A stretch of DNA of 64,000 bases from JAUVPY01 sp034412795 (GCA_034412795.1 DAOUMD010000217.1:13501-77500); one strand, 5' to 3'. Counted from the stretch's first letter, positions 1 through 10,217 are shown. A program made the numbers and translations. Notes: generated from the sequence alone by a model not told the origin.

Positions 1-762
1 CATACGCGCACTATGCTCGCTGGCCAAAGCTTCGAGGACGGCCTGGTAAATCTGTAGCTCAGTGAAGCGAGGCAATACCGCATCCAGGATCGTATGCGGG
101 TCCGGCTCATAGATGTAGCCACCCACCACATGCACGGGGGTGTCAGTCATATACTCACGCATCACCGAACTCTCCACCCGCCCAGGCGTGATAGGCAACA
201 AGCGGCGGATGGTTGGATTCTGGGTGAGGGTGTTGATAAAATCGGTGTAGGCCAGGTACACCTCGTCACAGTCACCACCCAGAAAATCGTCAATAGCGGT
301 GCGCGCAATAGGTGTGATATCAAGCAAAGAAGGTTGTGGGGGCAAATTTGAGAACTCGGCGACCACATTGCCCCCGTGCCGGATCATGAAGTCACGCCCC
401 CGACGCCCCACAGTGATGAGCCAGGCCGGGTGGCCCAAGTCTTGCATAAACCGCAACGTTGCCCGGATGATGTTGCCGTTGTAGGCACCACACAGCCCTT
501 TGTCGGAGGTGATGAGTACTATACCGGTCGTCGCAATCGGATCGCGCCGAGCCAGCAGAGGATGCTCCCCCTGGTCGCTCCCACGCTGTGCGGCCAGGTG
601 AGTCAACACCTCCCACGCCTTGGCCGAATAGGCTCGCGTGGCGAGAACCTGCTCTTGGGCACGCCGCATCTTGCTGGCAGCCACCATCTGCATCGCCCTG
701 GTGACCTGAGCAATATTCCTGACGCTTCTAATGCGTCGTTTGATGTCACGAACGTTTGCCAT
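1..762 (-). CDS. atpG: F-type ATP synthase gamma subunit, 3' end cut by window edge
   Basis: The protein is the central rotor stalk of F1, coupling rotation of the c-ring to catalysis in the alpha/beta hexamer. It starts with ATG at 762 and reads MANVRDIKRRIRSVRNIAQ, followed by TRAMQMVAASKMRRAQ, the conserved N-terminal coiled-coil helix of gamma subunits. Further on, LITSDKGLCGAYNGNI is the family's core motif. About 254 codons are present; since gamma is usually near 290 residues, the C-terminal helix lies beyond base 1. The gene follows atpA by 31 bases on the same strand. atpD and atpC are expected next, outside the window. Confidence 0.95.
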   Translation of the reverse strand, partial: MANVRDIKRRIRSVRNIAQVTRAMQMVAASKMRRAQEQVLATRAYSAKAWEVLTHLAAQRGSDQGEHPLLARRDPIATTGIVLITSDKGLCGAYNGNIIRATLRFMQDLGHPAWLITVGRRGRDFMIRHGGNVVAEFSNLPPQPSLLDITPIARTAIDDFLGGDCDEVYLAYTDFINTLTQNPTIRRLLPITPGRVESSVMREYMTDTPVHVVGGYIYEPDPHTILDAVLPRFTELQIYQAVLEALASEHSARM

Positions 763-793
763 AGGGTTGTCTGCTGTCAGTCAATCCGAAGGA

Positions 794-2302
<1,509 letters not shown>

Positions 2303-2400
2303 ACATCAGTCCTCCAAAGTTGGTACCAAGGAGTAGGAAGCAGGAATTAAGGGGTAGGCGCCCCATGCCTACCCGCAATCTCCGTCCAATCCTTAATCTC

Positions 2401-2946
2401 TCAGCGCAACGCCGCCAACCGATCGTGCAGGGTATTGAGCTTACCAGCAACGCTGCCGTCTATGATCTTGTCACCCACCTGAACGATGACGCCCCCCAGG
2501 ATGGATGAGTCGACGCGAAAGTCCAGGTCAACGTCACTGCCAAAGCGGTCGTGAATCCGCTGTCGGAGGGCCTGCTCTTCCTCAGGTGTAAATGGCACAG
2601 CGCTGGTGATGTGCGCAACGTGTGCCTCCGGTCCCCGAGTCGCAAGACGTGTCAGATTGCGGATCACATCACTGAGCGTTCCGAGCTGCCCATCGCGAAG
2701 CAGTACATACAAGAAATTCTTTACATCCGATCGGGCATCGGAAGGCAACAGCGCATCCAGTCGCTCCTGGCGCTCGGCAAAGCTGAGATCGACGTTGTTA
2801 AGGTCAGCCATCAGAGTTGAGTCGGCTGCCAGTCGATCCTGGACGACGTTTAATGTGCTCAGCCAGCCCTCTGTGGTATGCTCGTAGGCGGCCTGGGCAT
2901 ACTTGCGTGCAAGCTCTTCATCCTTGGGGTACCTGGACGCTGTCAC
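2401..2946 (-). CDS. atpH: F-type ATP synthase delta subunit
   Basis: The delta subunit (OSCP homologue) joins the peripheral stalk b subunits to the top of F1. The 181-residue length is normal, the N-terminal segment ARKYAQAAYEHTTEGWLSTL matches the family's start, and the C-terminal segment ILGGVIVQVGDKIIDGSVAGKL is the diagnostic delta signature. The start codon is GTG at 2946, and its GTGA overlaps the atpF stop by four bases, indicating translational coupling. Confidence 0.95.
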   Translation of the reverse strand: MTASRYPKDEELARKYAQAAYEHTTEGWLSTLNVVQDRLAADSTLMADLNNVDLSFAERQERLDALLPSDARSDVKNFLYVLLRDGQLGTLSDVIRNLTRLATRGPEAHVAHITSAVPFTPEEEQALRQRIHDRFGSDVDLDFRVDSSILGGVIVQVGDKIIDGSVAGKLNTLHDRLAALR

Positions 2947-3452
2947 GACAGGTCTCCTGATTCTTGCAAGAACTGTTGTATCAGTTGTCGTTGAGCCTGT
3001 TCGTCCACGGCCACCGTCTCACCGATCACCTTGCGGGTGAGTTGCACGGCCAGATCAGCCACCTGTTGCTGCAATTCGGACATGGTCTGCTGGCGTTCCA
3101 CATCGATCTGCTGGCGCGCCTGCTCTCGAATCTGCTCGGCTTCCTCGCGAGCCTCGACCAGGATGGCCTCACGCATTTTTTCAGTTTCCTGAGCAGCGCG
3201 GGCTGCCGCCTCCTGTGAGGTCTTGCGCGCTTCCTCCAGCTCACGTTGAAACTCCGCCTGCTGAACTTCAGCCTCCTGACGGACCTTATCAGCCTGCTCC
3301 AGCGACTCCTGGATTTTCTGCCGTCGCTCACTGAGCATCCTCAATATCGGCCTGTATAGGAAGAGACGCAGCAATAAGAGCAGGATGGCAAAATTGATAA
3401 CGTAGGCTATGAGGAGTGCAGGGTCAATCCCCAGCGGTCTTAATGCATCCAA
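2943..3452 (-). CDS. atpF: F-type ATP synthase b subunit
   Basis: The protein forms the peripheral stalk that holds F1 still while the rotor turns. The 169 residues comprise one N-terminal membrane segment (about residues 10-30, rich in I/L/F) followed by a long charged coiled coil rich in Q, E and R. The start appears to be TTG at 3452, because an AAGGAGGG ribosome site lies upstream at proper spacing and the nearby ATG is out of frame. The gene sits between atpE and atpH and overlaps atpH by four bases. Confidence 0.95.
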   Translation of the reverse strand: MDALRPLGIDPALLIAYVINFAILLLLLRLFLYRPILRMLSERRQKIQESLEQADKVRQEAEVQQAEFQRELEEARKTSQEAAARAAQETEKMREAILVEAREEAEQIREQARQQIDVERQQTMSELQQQVADLAVQLTRKVIGETVAVDEQAQRQLIQQFLQESGDLS

Positions 3453-3500
3453 AACCCGACCCTCCTTAGAAAAGAACTCAACGACTTGAGTGGTACGTTG

Positions 3501-3731
3501 CTAGGCAACAAAGATAAGAATCAACGCTACCACCAGTGCGTAGATGCCAATTGCTTCCGCGAAAGCGAGACCCAAGATCATCGCAGTTTGGACCTGGTCG
3601 GTGGCGTCTGGATTGCGTCCGATCGCCTGTAACGCACCCCAAGCCAGAATACCAATACCCAGGCCAGGACCGAGTGCCCCTAGCCCAATCGCCAGGCCGG
3701 CAGCCAACAGCTTAATGGTGTCAGCATCCAT
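3501..3731 (-). CDS. atpE: F-type ATP synthase c subunit (rotor ring)
   Basis: This 76-residue proteolipid is two hydrophobic helices joined by a polar loop (GRNPDATDQ). The ion-binding carboxylate is Glu59 in LGLAFAEAIGIYALV. The residue after it is Ala rather than Ser, and the first helix lacks the Gln found in sodium-binding rings, so I infer proton coupling. The ATG at 3731 has an AAGGAGG ribosome site. It lies between atpB and atpF. Confidence 0.97.
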   Translation of the reverse strand: MDADTIKLLAAGLAIGLGALGPGLGIGILAWGALQAIGRNPDATDQVQTAMILGLAFAEAIGIYALVVALILIFVA

Positions 3732-3746
3732 GTGTTCTTTGCCTCC

Positions 3747-4778
3747 TTAGATTTCGTGATGTTCCTCGCCGTGATCGTGAGTAATAGTTGCACTGGTAAA
3801 AAAGGCCAAAGTAAGAATATAAAAGATAAAGGCCTGGATCAGACCGATGAAAACCTCTAATCCCAAAAAGGGGATCGTTAGAATCAGTGGCAGTAGAAAG
3901 GCCAGCACCAGCAACATCACTTCACCCGCGAAGATATTGCCGAAGAGACGGAAGGAGAAAGAGATAAGCTTGGCAAACTCGCTGATCAGTTCCGTGATAC
4001 CCACGAAGAAGCCAATTGCCCCGAACAGGAACGCACCAAGCATCCCGGCACAGCCACGCCGCTGGCCATGCTCATCTGGGCCAAAGGCAGTGAGCATCCC
4101 CTTGAAGTTAATGAACTTAGTGAAGTAACCGATACCCAGCGCCATCACACCGAACACCTGGGTCATTCCGACCGAGATGAGCGCCAGGGCAAAGTTATTG
4201 TTCAGGTCAGTGCTGGGAGAACGGAATAGAGGCACGATCACTTGACCGGTCTTGCATCCCAGGGGAGGCCTGGGCGATTCCTCAGGGTGATCCAATAGAG
4301 GCGCGGCAAGACCAGGAACAGCCGCGTGTTCGGCCCCTTCCTCCACGTGATGCTCCTCACATAGGCCAACCGCAGCCAAGCCAGGGATCAACCCAAACCA
4401 GTTCGAGATCAGGACGTAAAAGAAAATGGTGGCCACAATGGCAAAGAATCGAGGACTCCACTTACTACCGGCCACCGACTCCGTGAAGTTATATAATGTC
4501 TCGACTGCCCACTCCAGGAAGTTCTGAAGGCCTGAAGGAACAAGCCGCATCCTCCGGGTGCCAAGAATAGCCAGGATCACCAAAATGACGTCTACCAACA
4601 AGGCGGTGACGAAGGCATTGGTAACGTGAACGCCCCCAATGACCACGCCAGGGAGTTGTTCGGCCCTGACCACCACCGGGGGCAATGTAAATCGCAAGAG
4701 AAGACTACCAACAACCAGGAGTACAATCGTTACAACGACAGCCAAAATTACCTTGTACCCGGTTTTCATTCCTCTCAT
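3747..4778 (-). CDS. atpB: F-type ATP synthase a subunit
   Basis: The a subunit forms the proton half-channels beside the c-ring. The essential arginine is visible in SFSFRLFGNIFAGE near the C-terminal third, followed by two hydrophobic helices and a His/Glu-rich tail. At 343 residues it is longer than the ~240-270 of many bacteria. The extra length includes a long hydrophobic N-terminal part and a hydrophilic insertion around residues 140-185 (EEHHVEEGAEHAA and onward). The start could be ATG 4778 or ATG 4769; a GGGAGG site lies only two bases before the first and about 11 before the second. Confidence 0.95.
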   Translation of the reverse strand: MRGMKTGYKVILAVVVTIVLLVVGSLLLRFTLPPVVVRAEQLPGVVIGGVHVTNAFVTALLVDVILVILAILGTRRMRLVPSGLQNFLEWAVETLYNFTESVAGSKWSPRFFAIVATIFFYVLISNWFGLIPGLAAVGLCEEHHVEEGAEHAAVPGLAAPLLDHPEESPRPPLGCKTGQVIVPLFRSPSTDLNNNFALALISVGMTQVFGVMALGIGYFTKFINFKGMLTAFGPDEHGQRRGCAGMLGAFLFGAIGFFVGITELISEFAKLISFSFRLFGNIFAGEVMLLVLAFLLPLILTIPFLGLEVFIGLIQAFIFYILTLAFFTSATITHDHGEEHHEI

Positions 4779-4791
4779 GACCTCCCTGTCT

Positions 4792-4995
4792 TTACTCCCT
4801 CGGCCTCGTCGCCAGGCGATAAGCGCTAATCACAGCCAAAGCAAACCCAATCATCACAAACACGATTATAAAACACGGTGCGGATCCCAAGCGGCGATCA
4901 AGCCACAACCCCAAAAAAAATGATCCAATCACCAGGCAGGCAATAAAGACACCCAGGTGAAGCCCCAGCCCCACAGCAACCACAAATCGGCGCAT
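4792..4995 (-). CDS. atpZ: AtpZ-like small membrane protein of the ATP synthase operon
   Basis: This 67-residue protein has two membrane segments separated by a short loop, with the pattern GSFFLGLWLDRRLGSAPCF that resembles the AtpZ/ATPase_gene1 family (G-x-x-LD-x-x-LG-x-x-P). Such proteins precede atpB in many ATP synthase operons and are proposed to help assembly or cation passage. It is the first gene of the atp operon here, 13 bases upstream of atpB. The family assignment rests on the motif and position only. Confidence 0.7.
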   Translation of the reverse strand: MRRFVVAVGLGLHLGVFIACLVIGSFFLGLWLDRRLGSAPCFIIVFVMIGFALAVISAYRLATRPRE

Positions 4996-5150
4996 AATGA
5001 TGCTTCCCCAAGCATCCCGAGCGGCTCCAGTGCAGCATCAGGATGCGGGTGGATTCTCCCTCTCGGCACTTCCGGCCCCATTTCACCGACGCCTAAAGAG
5101 CGACAAACCACCCCAAATGTCCAAAACTCAGTTGGCAAGACAACGTCGCG

Positions 5151-5179
5151 ATTATACCACGAGGGGATTTATCGAACAA
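5151..5179 (-). promoter_or_regulatory. Candidate promoter of the atp operon
   Basis: Read on the minus strand, TATAAT (5156-5151) is preceded directly by TGG, giving an extended -10 element. The best -35 at 17-bp spacing is the weak TTGTTC (5179-5174). The site lies just after the fabF stop, about 150 bases before atpZ, so the atp genes may be read both from here and by read-through from fabF. Confidence 0.5.
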
Positions 5180-5185
5180 ATACGG

Positions 5186-6424
5186 TTAACTAGAATAACG
5201 TTTCATCACCAGCACAACGTTTTGTCCACCGAAGCCGAAGGCATTGACCAGCAACGCATTTACGTCAGCGCGGCGCGACTGGTTAGGCACATAATCCAAG
5301 TCACATTCTGGATCAGGCCGTTCATGGTTGATGGTGGGGGGAATAAGGCCTTCGTGCAGAGTCAAGGCACCGCCCAGCGCCGAAACCGCACCTGCCGCCC
5401 CCATCAGGTGGCCTACCATTGATTTGGTGGCCGTTATGGACAGGTTGTAGGCATGATGGCCAAACACCCGCTTGATCGCTTTGGTCTCGGTCACGTCGTT
5501 GAGTGGTGTACTGGTGCCGTGGGCGTAGATCACGTCGATGTCGGTGGGTTGAAGACCGGCAGCTTGGAGCGCCCCCTGCATGGCGCGTGCTGCTCCGTCG
5601 CCATCCGGGTCGGGAGCAGTGATGTGGAAAGCATCACCAGTTAGCCGCCCACCCAGCACTTCGGCGTAGATCTTGGCCCCGCGCGCCCGGGCGTGCTCCT
5701 CCGTTTCCAGGATCAACACACCCGCGCCTTCACCATATACGAATCCGTCACGGTCTACATCAAAGGGCCGGCTGGCGTGGGTGGGGTCATCGTTGCGGCA
5801 CGACAGGGCTCCCAGACGGCCGAGCGCTGCAAAAGACACGGGGGTGGTGGCCGACTCGGTTCCCCCGGCGATGATTACGTCCGCCTCGCCTCGCTGCAAG
5901 AAATGATAACCCTCGATTATCGAATAGTTGCCACTGGCGCAGGCCAGGGTGGAGGTCAGCACCGGGCCTCTTGCCCCCACCTCAATCGAAACCAGACAAG
6001 AAACGGCGTTGGGCATAATGCTGGGTAACACCAGAGGACTGACACTACGTGGCCCCTTTTCAATCAGCGTGCGGGTGCCAGCTTCCGCCTGACCAATGCC
6101 GCCGCCGCCGGTGGCGATGACCACACCCACGTTGTTACGGTTGCTTTCGTCAATGGTCAAACCCGCATCAGCTAACGCCTGCTGGCTAGCCGCCAGTGAA
6201 AACTGGGTGACACGCGCTGTCCGCTTGGCCATTTTGTGATCCATCCACTGGCTGGGATCAAAATCTTTGATCTCACAACCAATGCGGACCGGAAAATCAC
6301 TGGCGTCAAAGGCGGTGATGTACCCCGCGCCAGATACGCCGTCGTTGAGATTCTTCCAGAACGTCGGAACGTCATTACCAATGGGCGTAATCGCCCCCAA
6401 GCCCGTAACGAAGACTCGGGTCAT
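5186..6424 (-). CDS. fabF: Beta-ketoacyl-ACP synthase II
   Basis: The enzyme condenses malonyl-ACP with acyl-ACP in fatty-acid elongation. The 412-residue length is standard. The Cys-His-His triad is present: Cys162 in TSTLACASGNYSI, a His in YAHGTSTPLNDVTE, and a His in KSMVGHLMGAAGAV. The C-terminal GFGGQNVVLV block is also typical. ATG 6424 is preceded by GGAGGT. No fatty-acid partner genes are adjacent; the atp operon lies downstream on the same strand. Confidence 0.97.
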   Translation of the reverse strand: MTRVFVTGLGAITPIGNDVPTFWKNLNDGVSGAGYITAFDASDFPVRIGCEIKDFDPSQWMDHKMAKRTARVTQFSLAASQQALADAGLTIDESNRNNVGVVIATGGGGIGQAEAGTRTLIEKGPRSVSPLVLPSIMPNAVSCLVSIEVGARGPVLTSTLACASGNYSIIEGYHFLQRGEADVIIAGGTESATTPVSFAALGRLGALSCRNDDPTHASRPFDVDRDGFVYGEGAGVLILETEEHARARGAKIYAEVLGGRLTGDAFHITAPDPDGDGAARAMQGALQAAGLQPTDIDVIYAHGTSTPLNDVTETKAIKRVFGHHAYNLSITATKSMVGHLMGAAGAVSALGGALTLHEGLIPPTINHERPDPECDLDYVPNQSRRADVNALLVNAFGFGGQNVVLVMKRYSS

Positions 6425-6521
6425 GATTTACCTCCTCATTGAGCTGAGTTTTCCGGGAAAGCACCGTTCGTACGTGGGCGTGCTCACTCCGCCCTGCGTA
6501 ATGGGGAGCGAGGCACCCCAG

Positions 6522-6556
6522 GCTTCGGCACGAGCTCAGCCGAGCGGTGCCGAAGC
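6522..6556. repeat. Intergenic hairpin with 10-bp arms
   Basis: GCTTCGGCAC (6522-6531) is complementary to GTGCCGAAGC (6547-6556), and the loop itself contains a short GCTC/GAGC stem. It lies upstream of fabF. No T-tract follows on either strand, so a terminator role is unsupported. Confidence 0.6.
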
Positions 6557-6674
6557 GTCTGCCCCGTTTGACACACTTTCCGAGAGACCTCAGCTTGGGC
6601 CGCCCTGAGGTTACAGCAAAGGCTTATGGCAAAGGTTCTTTTCAGGACAGAGACAGAGTATAATGATGACTGCT

Positions 6675-6712
6675 TGAATCGGCAAGTTCGGCGTTCCGAA
6701 CTTGCCGATTCA
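6675..6712. repeat. Perfect 17-bp inverted repeat with 4-base loop
   Basis: The arms 6675-6691 and 6696-6712 are exact reverse complements around CGTT. The hairpin sits in the divergent intergenic region between fabF and padR, about 25 bases upstream of the padR -35 box. It could be an operator, a bidirectional barrier to transcription, or a mobile-repeat remnant. Confidence 0.7.
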
Positions 6713-6737
6713 GACAAACGTGACAAGTTGCAATCTA

Positions 6738-6770
6738 TTGACAAATAGTCTATAGTATGTTATACTCTAG
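6738..6770 (+). promoter_or_regulatory. padR promoter with overlapping palindromic operator
   Basis: TTGACA (6738-6743) and TATACT (6761-6766) are spaced by 17 bp, a near-consensus housekeeping promoter. A 21-bp imperfect palindrome (6750-6770, core AGTAT-GTT-ATACT) covers the -10 box. Because the first gene encodes a PadR repressor, I infer autoregulation of the whole downstream cluster through this site. Confidence 0.75.
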
Positions 6771-6805
6771 ACATTAAGCCAATTTCAAAGCGGTGGGGAA
6801 ACGGG

Positions 6806-7174
6806 ATGACGCCAGGAGGTAGAGGACGCGGTCGCCGTCGACGGGTAATGAGTTTCCTCCAGCCATGTTTGCTGGTGATGCTCCATCGGGGGGAAGCACA
6901 CGGCTACAGCCTGTTGAATGGGCTGGGTGAGTTTGGCTTCAATCTCGACCGACTGGATCCCAGCTTGGTGTACCGTGCCTTACGTGATATGGAAGCCGCC
7001 AGCCTGGTCACTTCGGAGTGGGGGGACGAGAGCTTGGGGCCACAGCGCCGCGTGTATCGCATCACCGAAGAAGGCGAACAGGCTCTGATGCAGTGGGTGG
7101 CAGATCTCCGCCGCACCCGTCAGGAAATTGATCAGCTACTGGCTGCTTATGAGAGTGTCTCACAATCAAAATAA
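6806..7174 (+). CDS. PadR-family transcriptional regulator
   Basis: This 122-residue protein carries the PadR winged-helix fold: LLVMLHRGEAHGYSLLNGL is the typical first helices, LDPSLVYRALRDMEAASLV the recognition region, and RRVYRITEEGEQALMQW the wing. An Arg-rich N-terminus (residues 5-13) and a short C-terminal dimerisation helix complete it. It leads the NifX/MinD cluster and is preceded by a strong promoter with a palindrome, so it probably represses its own operon. The signal it senses is not visible; cluster content suggests redox or metal status. Confidence 0.9.
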   Translation: MTPGGRGRGRRRRVMSFLQPCLLVMLHRGEAHGYSLLNGLGEFGFNLDRLDPSLVYRALRDMEAASLVTSEWGDESLGPQRRVYRITEEGEQALMQWVADLRRTRQEIDQLLAAYESVSQSK

Positions 7175-7208
7175 AAAGGGTCTACTGATAATACGAAAGG
7201 AGCAAATT

Positions 7209-7586
7209 ATGCGAATCGCCATATCAGCAGATGATAGGAAGGATCTTGACAGCCTCGTCAGCGCACATTTCGGACGGTGCCCCTGTTTCATCCTGGTCGA
7301 CGTAGAGGGCCAGGAGGTCAAGGCAGTCACAGCCGTCGACAATCCGTACTACGGCAATCATGCCCCGGGCCAGGTGCCGGCCTTTATCCATAGCCAGGGA
7401 GCCGACGTCATGTTGGCTGGCGGTATGGGTCACCGCGCCATAAGTTTCTTCGAGCAATACGGCATTCAACCTGTCTCAGGCGCGTCCGGCACCGTGCGCG
7501 AAGCGATTGAAAGCTACCTGGGGGGTGAACTACACGGCGTCGAACCGTGTACTGATGCTCACGAGCACCACCATTGCAGTGAATGA
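7209..7586 (+). CDS. NifX/NifB-family iron-molybdenum-cofactor-binding-like protein (copy 1)
   Basis: This 125-residue protein has the fold of the dinitrogenase iron-molybdenum cofactor biosynthesis family (NifX, NafY, NifB C-terminus, ORP). MRIAISADDRKDLDSLVSAHFGRCPCFILVD and ADVMLAGGMGHRAISFFEQYGI are the family landmarks. The tail is rich in His, Asp and Cys (TDAHEHHHCSE), suggesting metal binding. I chose ATG 7209 because AAAGGAG lies just before it. No nitrogenase genes are nearby, so a role in nitrogen fixation is unlikely; the ORP-like cluster context is a better guide. Confidence 0.88.
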   Translation: MRIAISADDRKDLDSLVSAHFGRCPCFILVDVEGQEVKAVTAVDNPYYGNHAPGQVPAFIHSQGADVMLAGGMGHRAISFFEQYGIQPVSGASGTVREAIESYLGGELHGVEPCTDAHEHHHCSE

Positions 7587-7721
7587 GGCCGTTCCAGCAA
7601 AATAGTTGTCCCAAGTTTCATCGATTTCACCGTCATACTCGTGATTTTTGGGATAATTTAAATTCTGGAACTTCCTGAGAGACTTTCTGAGACAATACAG
7701 GACCGAGGAGATGATCCTACA

Positions 7722-8117
7722 ATGAAAATCGCGATCACGACTGAAACCGCAGACCTGGATTCCGCCTTCCATCCCCGCTTTGGACGGGCGGCCAACTTCG
7801 TCATTGTTGATGCTGAAACAGAAGAATGGGAAGCTTATCCCAATCCCGCCCTGAACGCCAGCGGCGGCGCGGGGATTCAAGCAGCTCAATTCATCGCCGA
7901 ACACGGGGCTCAGGTGGCTATTAGCGGCGACTTCGGCCCCAAAGCCCACAACGCGCTGGCGGCCGGAGGTGTACAAATGTTTCTGGCACCCGTCAACGAA
8001 ACCCTCACGGCGCGCGAACTACTGGCCCGCTACCAGCAGGGCCAACTGCAGCAAGTATCGGCCCCCACCAATCCTGGCCATCAGGCTTCACCCGGCGGAG
8101 GAGGGAAAGGCCTCTGA
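7722..8117 (+). CDS. NifX/NifB-family protein (copy 2)
   Basis: The 131-residue protein is a second member of the cofactor-carrier family (MKIAITTETADLDSAFHPRFGRAANFVIVD; AQVAISGDFGPKAHNALAAGGV). It differs from copy 1 in lacking the His/Cys tail and ends in a Gly-rich stretch. Its TGA overlaps the ATG of the next gene by one base, implying coupling with the MinD-like ATPase. Tandem NifX-like genes beside two ferredoxin-bearing MinD ATPases is a recurring arrangement in anaerobes. Confidence 0.88.
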   Translation: MKIAITTETADLDSAFHPRFGRAANFVIVDAETEEWEAYPNPALNASGGAGIQAAQFIAEHGAQVAISGDFGPKAHNALAAGGVQMFLAPVNETLTARELLARYQQGQLQQVSAPTNPGHQASPGGGGKGL

Positions 8118-9010
8118 TGCGTATTGCTGTCGCTAGCGGCAAGGGTGGCACTGGCAAGACGACGGTGGCCACCAGCCTGGCTCTTTCGCTCGACGCCGCT
8201 ACAACGCTGATGTTAGACTGCGACGTTGAAGCGCCCAACGCCCACCTTTTCCTGGCCCCCACTTTCGAGTGGCGGGAAGAGGTAGGTATCCTCATCCCCG
8301 AGGTGGATGAGAGCCGCTGCACGTTTTGCGGCCGCTGTGCAGAGGTGTGCCAATTCCACGCCATCGCGGTCATTGGACAAAATACGCTGGTCTTCCCGGA
8401 GCTGTGCCACGGCTGTGGAAGTTGTAGCCTCAACTGCCCGGAGCAGGCGATCAGCGAAAAACTCGACGTGCTGGGAATTCTGGAAGCCGGCCCTACGCCC
8501 AAAGGTCTCTACTTCGCGCGGGGCGTATTGAACGTCGGCGAGCCAATGGCAGCGCCTATCATCCGTCAACTCAAGAAATGGGAAACAGAAGGAGACAGGC
8601 AGCCTCTTGATCCAAACGAGGCAGCCAAGTGGGAGACTATCATTTTGGACGCATCCCCCGGCACCTCCTGTCCGGTGGTCGAAACCGTGACGGGGGCAGA
8701 TTTTGTTCTGCTGGTCACCGAGCCAACCCCCTTCGGCCTGCACGACTTGCAGTTGATGGTCGAAGTAGTACATGAGTTAGACATCCCGGCCGGCGTAGTC
8801 ATCAATCGCGACGGGACGGGCAACGTTGAGGTAGACCGGTTCTGCGCCGAGGCCGGCTTGCCGGTGCTGATGCGCATCCCACTAGACCGGGCGATTGGTG
8901 CAGGCATTGCCCAGGGCAAGCCACTGGTAACCATTCGGCCCGAGTACATCGACCGCTTCCGTAGCCTCTACCGGCAAATTGAAAACATCACACAAGGGGC
9001 AAACCGATGA
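8117..9010 (+). CDS. MinD-superfamily ATPase with inserted ferredoxin domain (copy 1)
   Basis: This 297-residue P-loop ATPase has the deviant Walker A SGKGGTGKTT at the N-terminus. A two-cluster ferredoxin segment is inserted after ~60 residues: CTFCGRCAEVCQFHAI, then CHGCGSCSLNCPEQAI, eight cysteines in all, enough for two [4Fe-4S] clusters. The ATPase fold then resumes (IILDASPGTSCPVVETVTGAD). Homologues occur in the ORP complex of Desulfovibrio (DVU2103/2104). It probably moves or inserts a metal cofactor using ATP and electrons. It overlaps the next gene by four bases. Confidence 0.92.
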   Translation: MRIAVASGKGGTGKTTVATSLALSLDAATTLMLDCDVEAPNAHLFLAPTFEWREEVGILIPEVDESRCTFCGRCAEVCQFHAIAVIGQNTLVFPELCHGCGSCSLNCPEQAISEKLDVLGILEAGPTPKGLYFARGVLNVGEPMAAPIIRQLKKWETEGDRQPLDPNEAAKWETIILDASPGTSCPVVETVTGADFVLLVTEPTPFGLHDLQLMVEVVHELDIPAGVVINRDGTGNVEVDRFCAEAGLPVLMRIPLDRAIGAGIAQGKPLVTIRPEYIDRFRSLYRQIENITQGANR

Positions 9011-9915
9011 AGCAATTGGTCATTCTCAGCGGCAAAGGGGGGACCGGGAAAACCAGCGTGGCGGCCGCCTTTGCTCACCTGGCTGCCGAAGGAGAGCGTC
9101 CCATCCGCGCCGTCTTGGCCGACGCCGATGTAGACGCCTCCAACCTGGAATTGGTGCTCAACCCCACTGTGCTGGAGACACACAAATTTATGGGTGGGGG
9201 GGTGGCCGTCATCGACATAGAGGCGTGCGAGGGATGCGGTGTGTGTGCCGAAGTGTGTCGCTTTGACGCGATCAGCCTTGACGAAGCAGGCGACGGACGT
9301 CCCCAGGTGGATCCTATCGCCTGCGACGGTTGTGCTGCCTGCGTCTATCAGTGTCCCACCCAGGCCATCCATATGGAGCCCCAACAGGCCGGACAGTGGT
9401 TTCGCTCCGAGGGTCGATACGGCCCTCTCTTTCACGCCGCCTTGCGCCCGGCACAGGAGAACTCAGGCAAGCTGGTGACGATGGTCAAGCAGCAGGCCCG
9501 GCTGCTGGCGCTCGACAATGATTATGAACTGATCATCGTGGATGGTCCCCCAGGCATCGGCTGCCCGGTCATCAGCGCAGCTTCTGGGGCTGACCTGGTC
9601 CTCATCGTGACTGAGCCAAGCGTGGCCGGAGTTCACGACCTGGGGCGTGTGTTGCAAACCACTGAGCATTTTGGCCTGCCGGCTTTGGTCTGCATCAACA
9701 AGGCCGATCTGCAAGAAGAGGCCACAGCCACAATCGAGGCATTTTGCCGTGACAGAGGCATTGAAGTAGTTGGACACATCCCCTTTGACACACGCGTCAC
9801 CCGGGCAATGGTTCAGGGCCTACCAATAACCTCCTACTACGACACACCGGTCGCAGAAACACTACGCCAAGCATGGGCGCGAGTTTTGGACGCTCTGGAC
9901 AACGGGGGAGGCTAG
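9007..9915 (+). CDS. MinD-superfamily ATPase with inserted ferredoxin domain (copy 2)
   Basis: This 302-residue paralogue of the preceding gene starts in an ATGA overlap with it. It has the Walker A SGKGGTGKTS, two ferredoxin motifs (CEGCGVCAEVCRFDAI and CDGCAACVYQCPTQAI), and the switch segment IIVDGPPGIGCPVISAASGAD. The pair is expected to form a heterodimer, as MinD-type ATPases dimerise around ATP. The substrate is inferred to be the NifX-like carriers encoded just upstream. Confidence 0.92.
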   Translation: MKQLVILSGKGGTGKTSVAAAFAHLAAEGERPIRAVLADADVDASNLELVLNPTVLETHKFMGGGVAVIDIEACEGCGVCAEVCRFDAISLDEAGDGRPQVDPIACDGCAACVYQCPTQAIHMEPQQAGQWFRSEGRYGPLFHAALRPAQENSGKLVTMVKQQARLLALDNDYELIIVDGPPGIGCPVISAASGADLVLIVTEPSVAGVHDLGRVLQTTEHFGLPALVCINKADLQEEATATIEAFCRDRGIEVVGHIPFDTRVTRAMVQGLPITSYYDTPVAETLRQAWARVLDALDNGGG

Positions 9916-9922
9916 GAATGCC

Positions 9923-10213
9923 ATGCAAGACTTAGAACAGCCGATCATCGAGCAGTTGCAGACAGTAATAGACCCCGAAACCGGCGCTGACGTATGGCGC
10001 ATGCGCTTGATCGAGAATCTTACGGTAGATGATACGGGCCACGTTACTTATCGCTTCCGTCCTTCGTCACCGCTGTGCCCCATAGCCATCCCCCTGGCCC
10101 AGATGATCAAAGCTGCCGTGAGCCAGGTTCCAGGTGTCACCAGCCAAACTATCGAAGTCACGAACTATGTGCAGGCATCGCTTCTAACCGAGCTTCTGAA
10201 TCAAGAGCCCTAG
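9923..10213 (+). CDS. DUF59/MIP18-family metal-sulfur assembly protein
   Basis: This 96-residue protein matches the MIP18/PaaD-like family: IDPETGADVWRMRLIENLTVDDTGHVTYRFRPSSPLCPIAIPLAQMI contains the conserved proline-rich 'P.CP' block with a cysteine (visible as SSPLCPIA). Such proteins act in iron-sulfur cluster maturation. It lies 7 bases after the second MinD-like ATPase and 4 bases before the lipoprotein gene, so it is part of the same operon. Confidence 0.82.
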   Translation: MQDLEQPIIEQLQTVIDPETGADVWRMRLIENLTVDDTGHVTYRFRPSSPLCPIAIPLAQMIKAAVSQVPGVTSQTIEVTNYVQASLLTELLNQEP

Positions 10214-10217
10214 CGGT

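Noticed and set aside
7209..9915. Nitrogen fixation (nif) cluster
   Set aside because: NifX-like and MinD/NifH-like folds are present, but no nitrogenase structural genes or NifB radical-SAM domain; the ATPases carry inserted ferredoxin domains as in ORP-type clusters.
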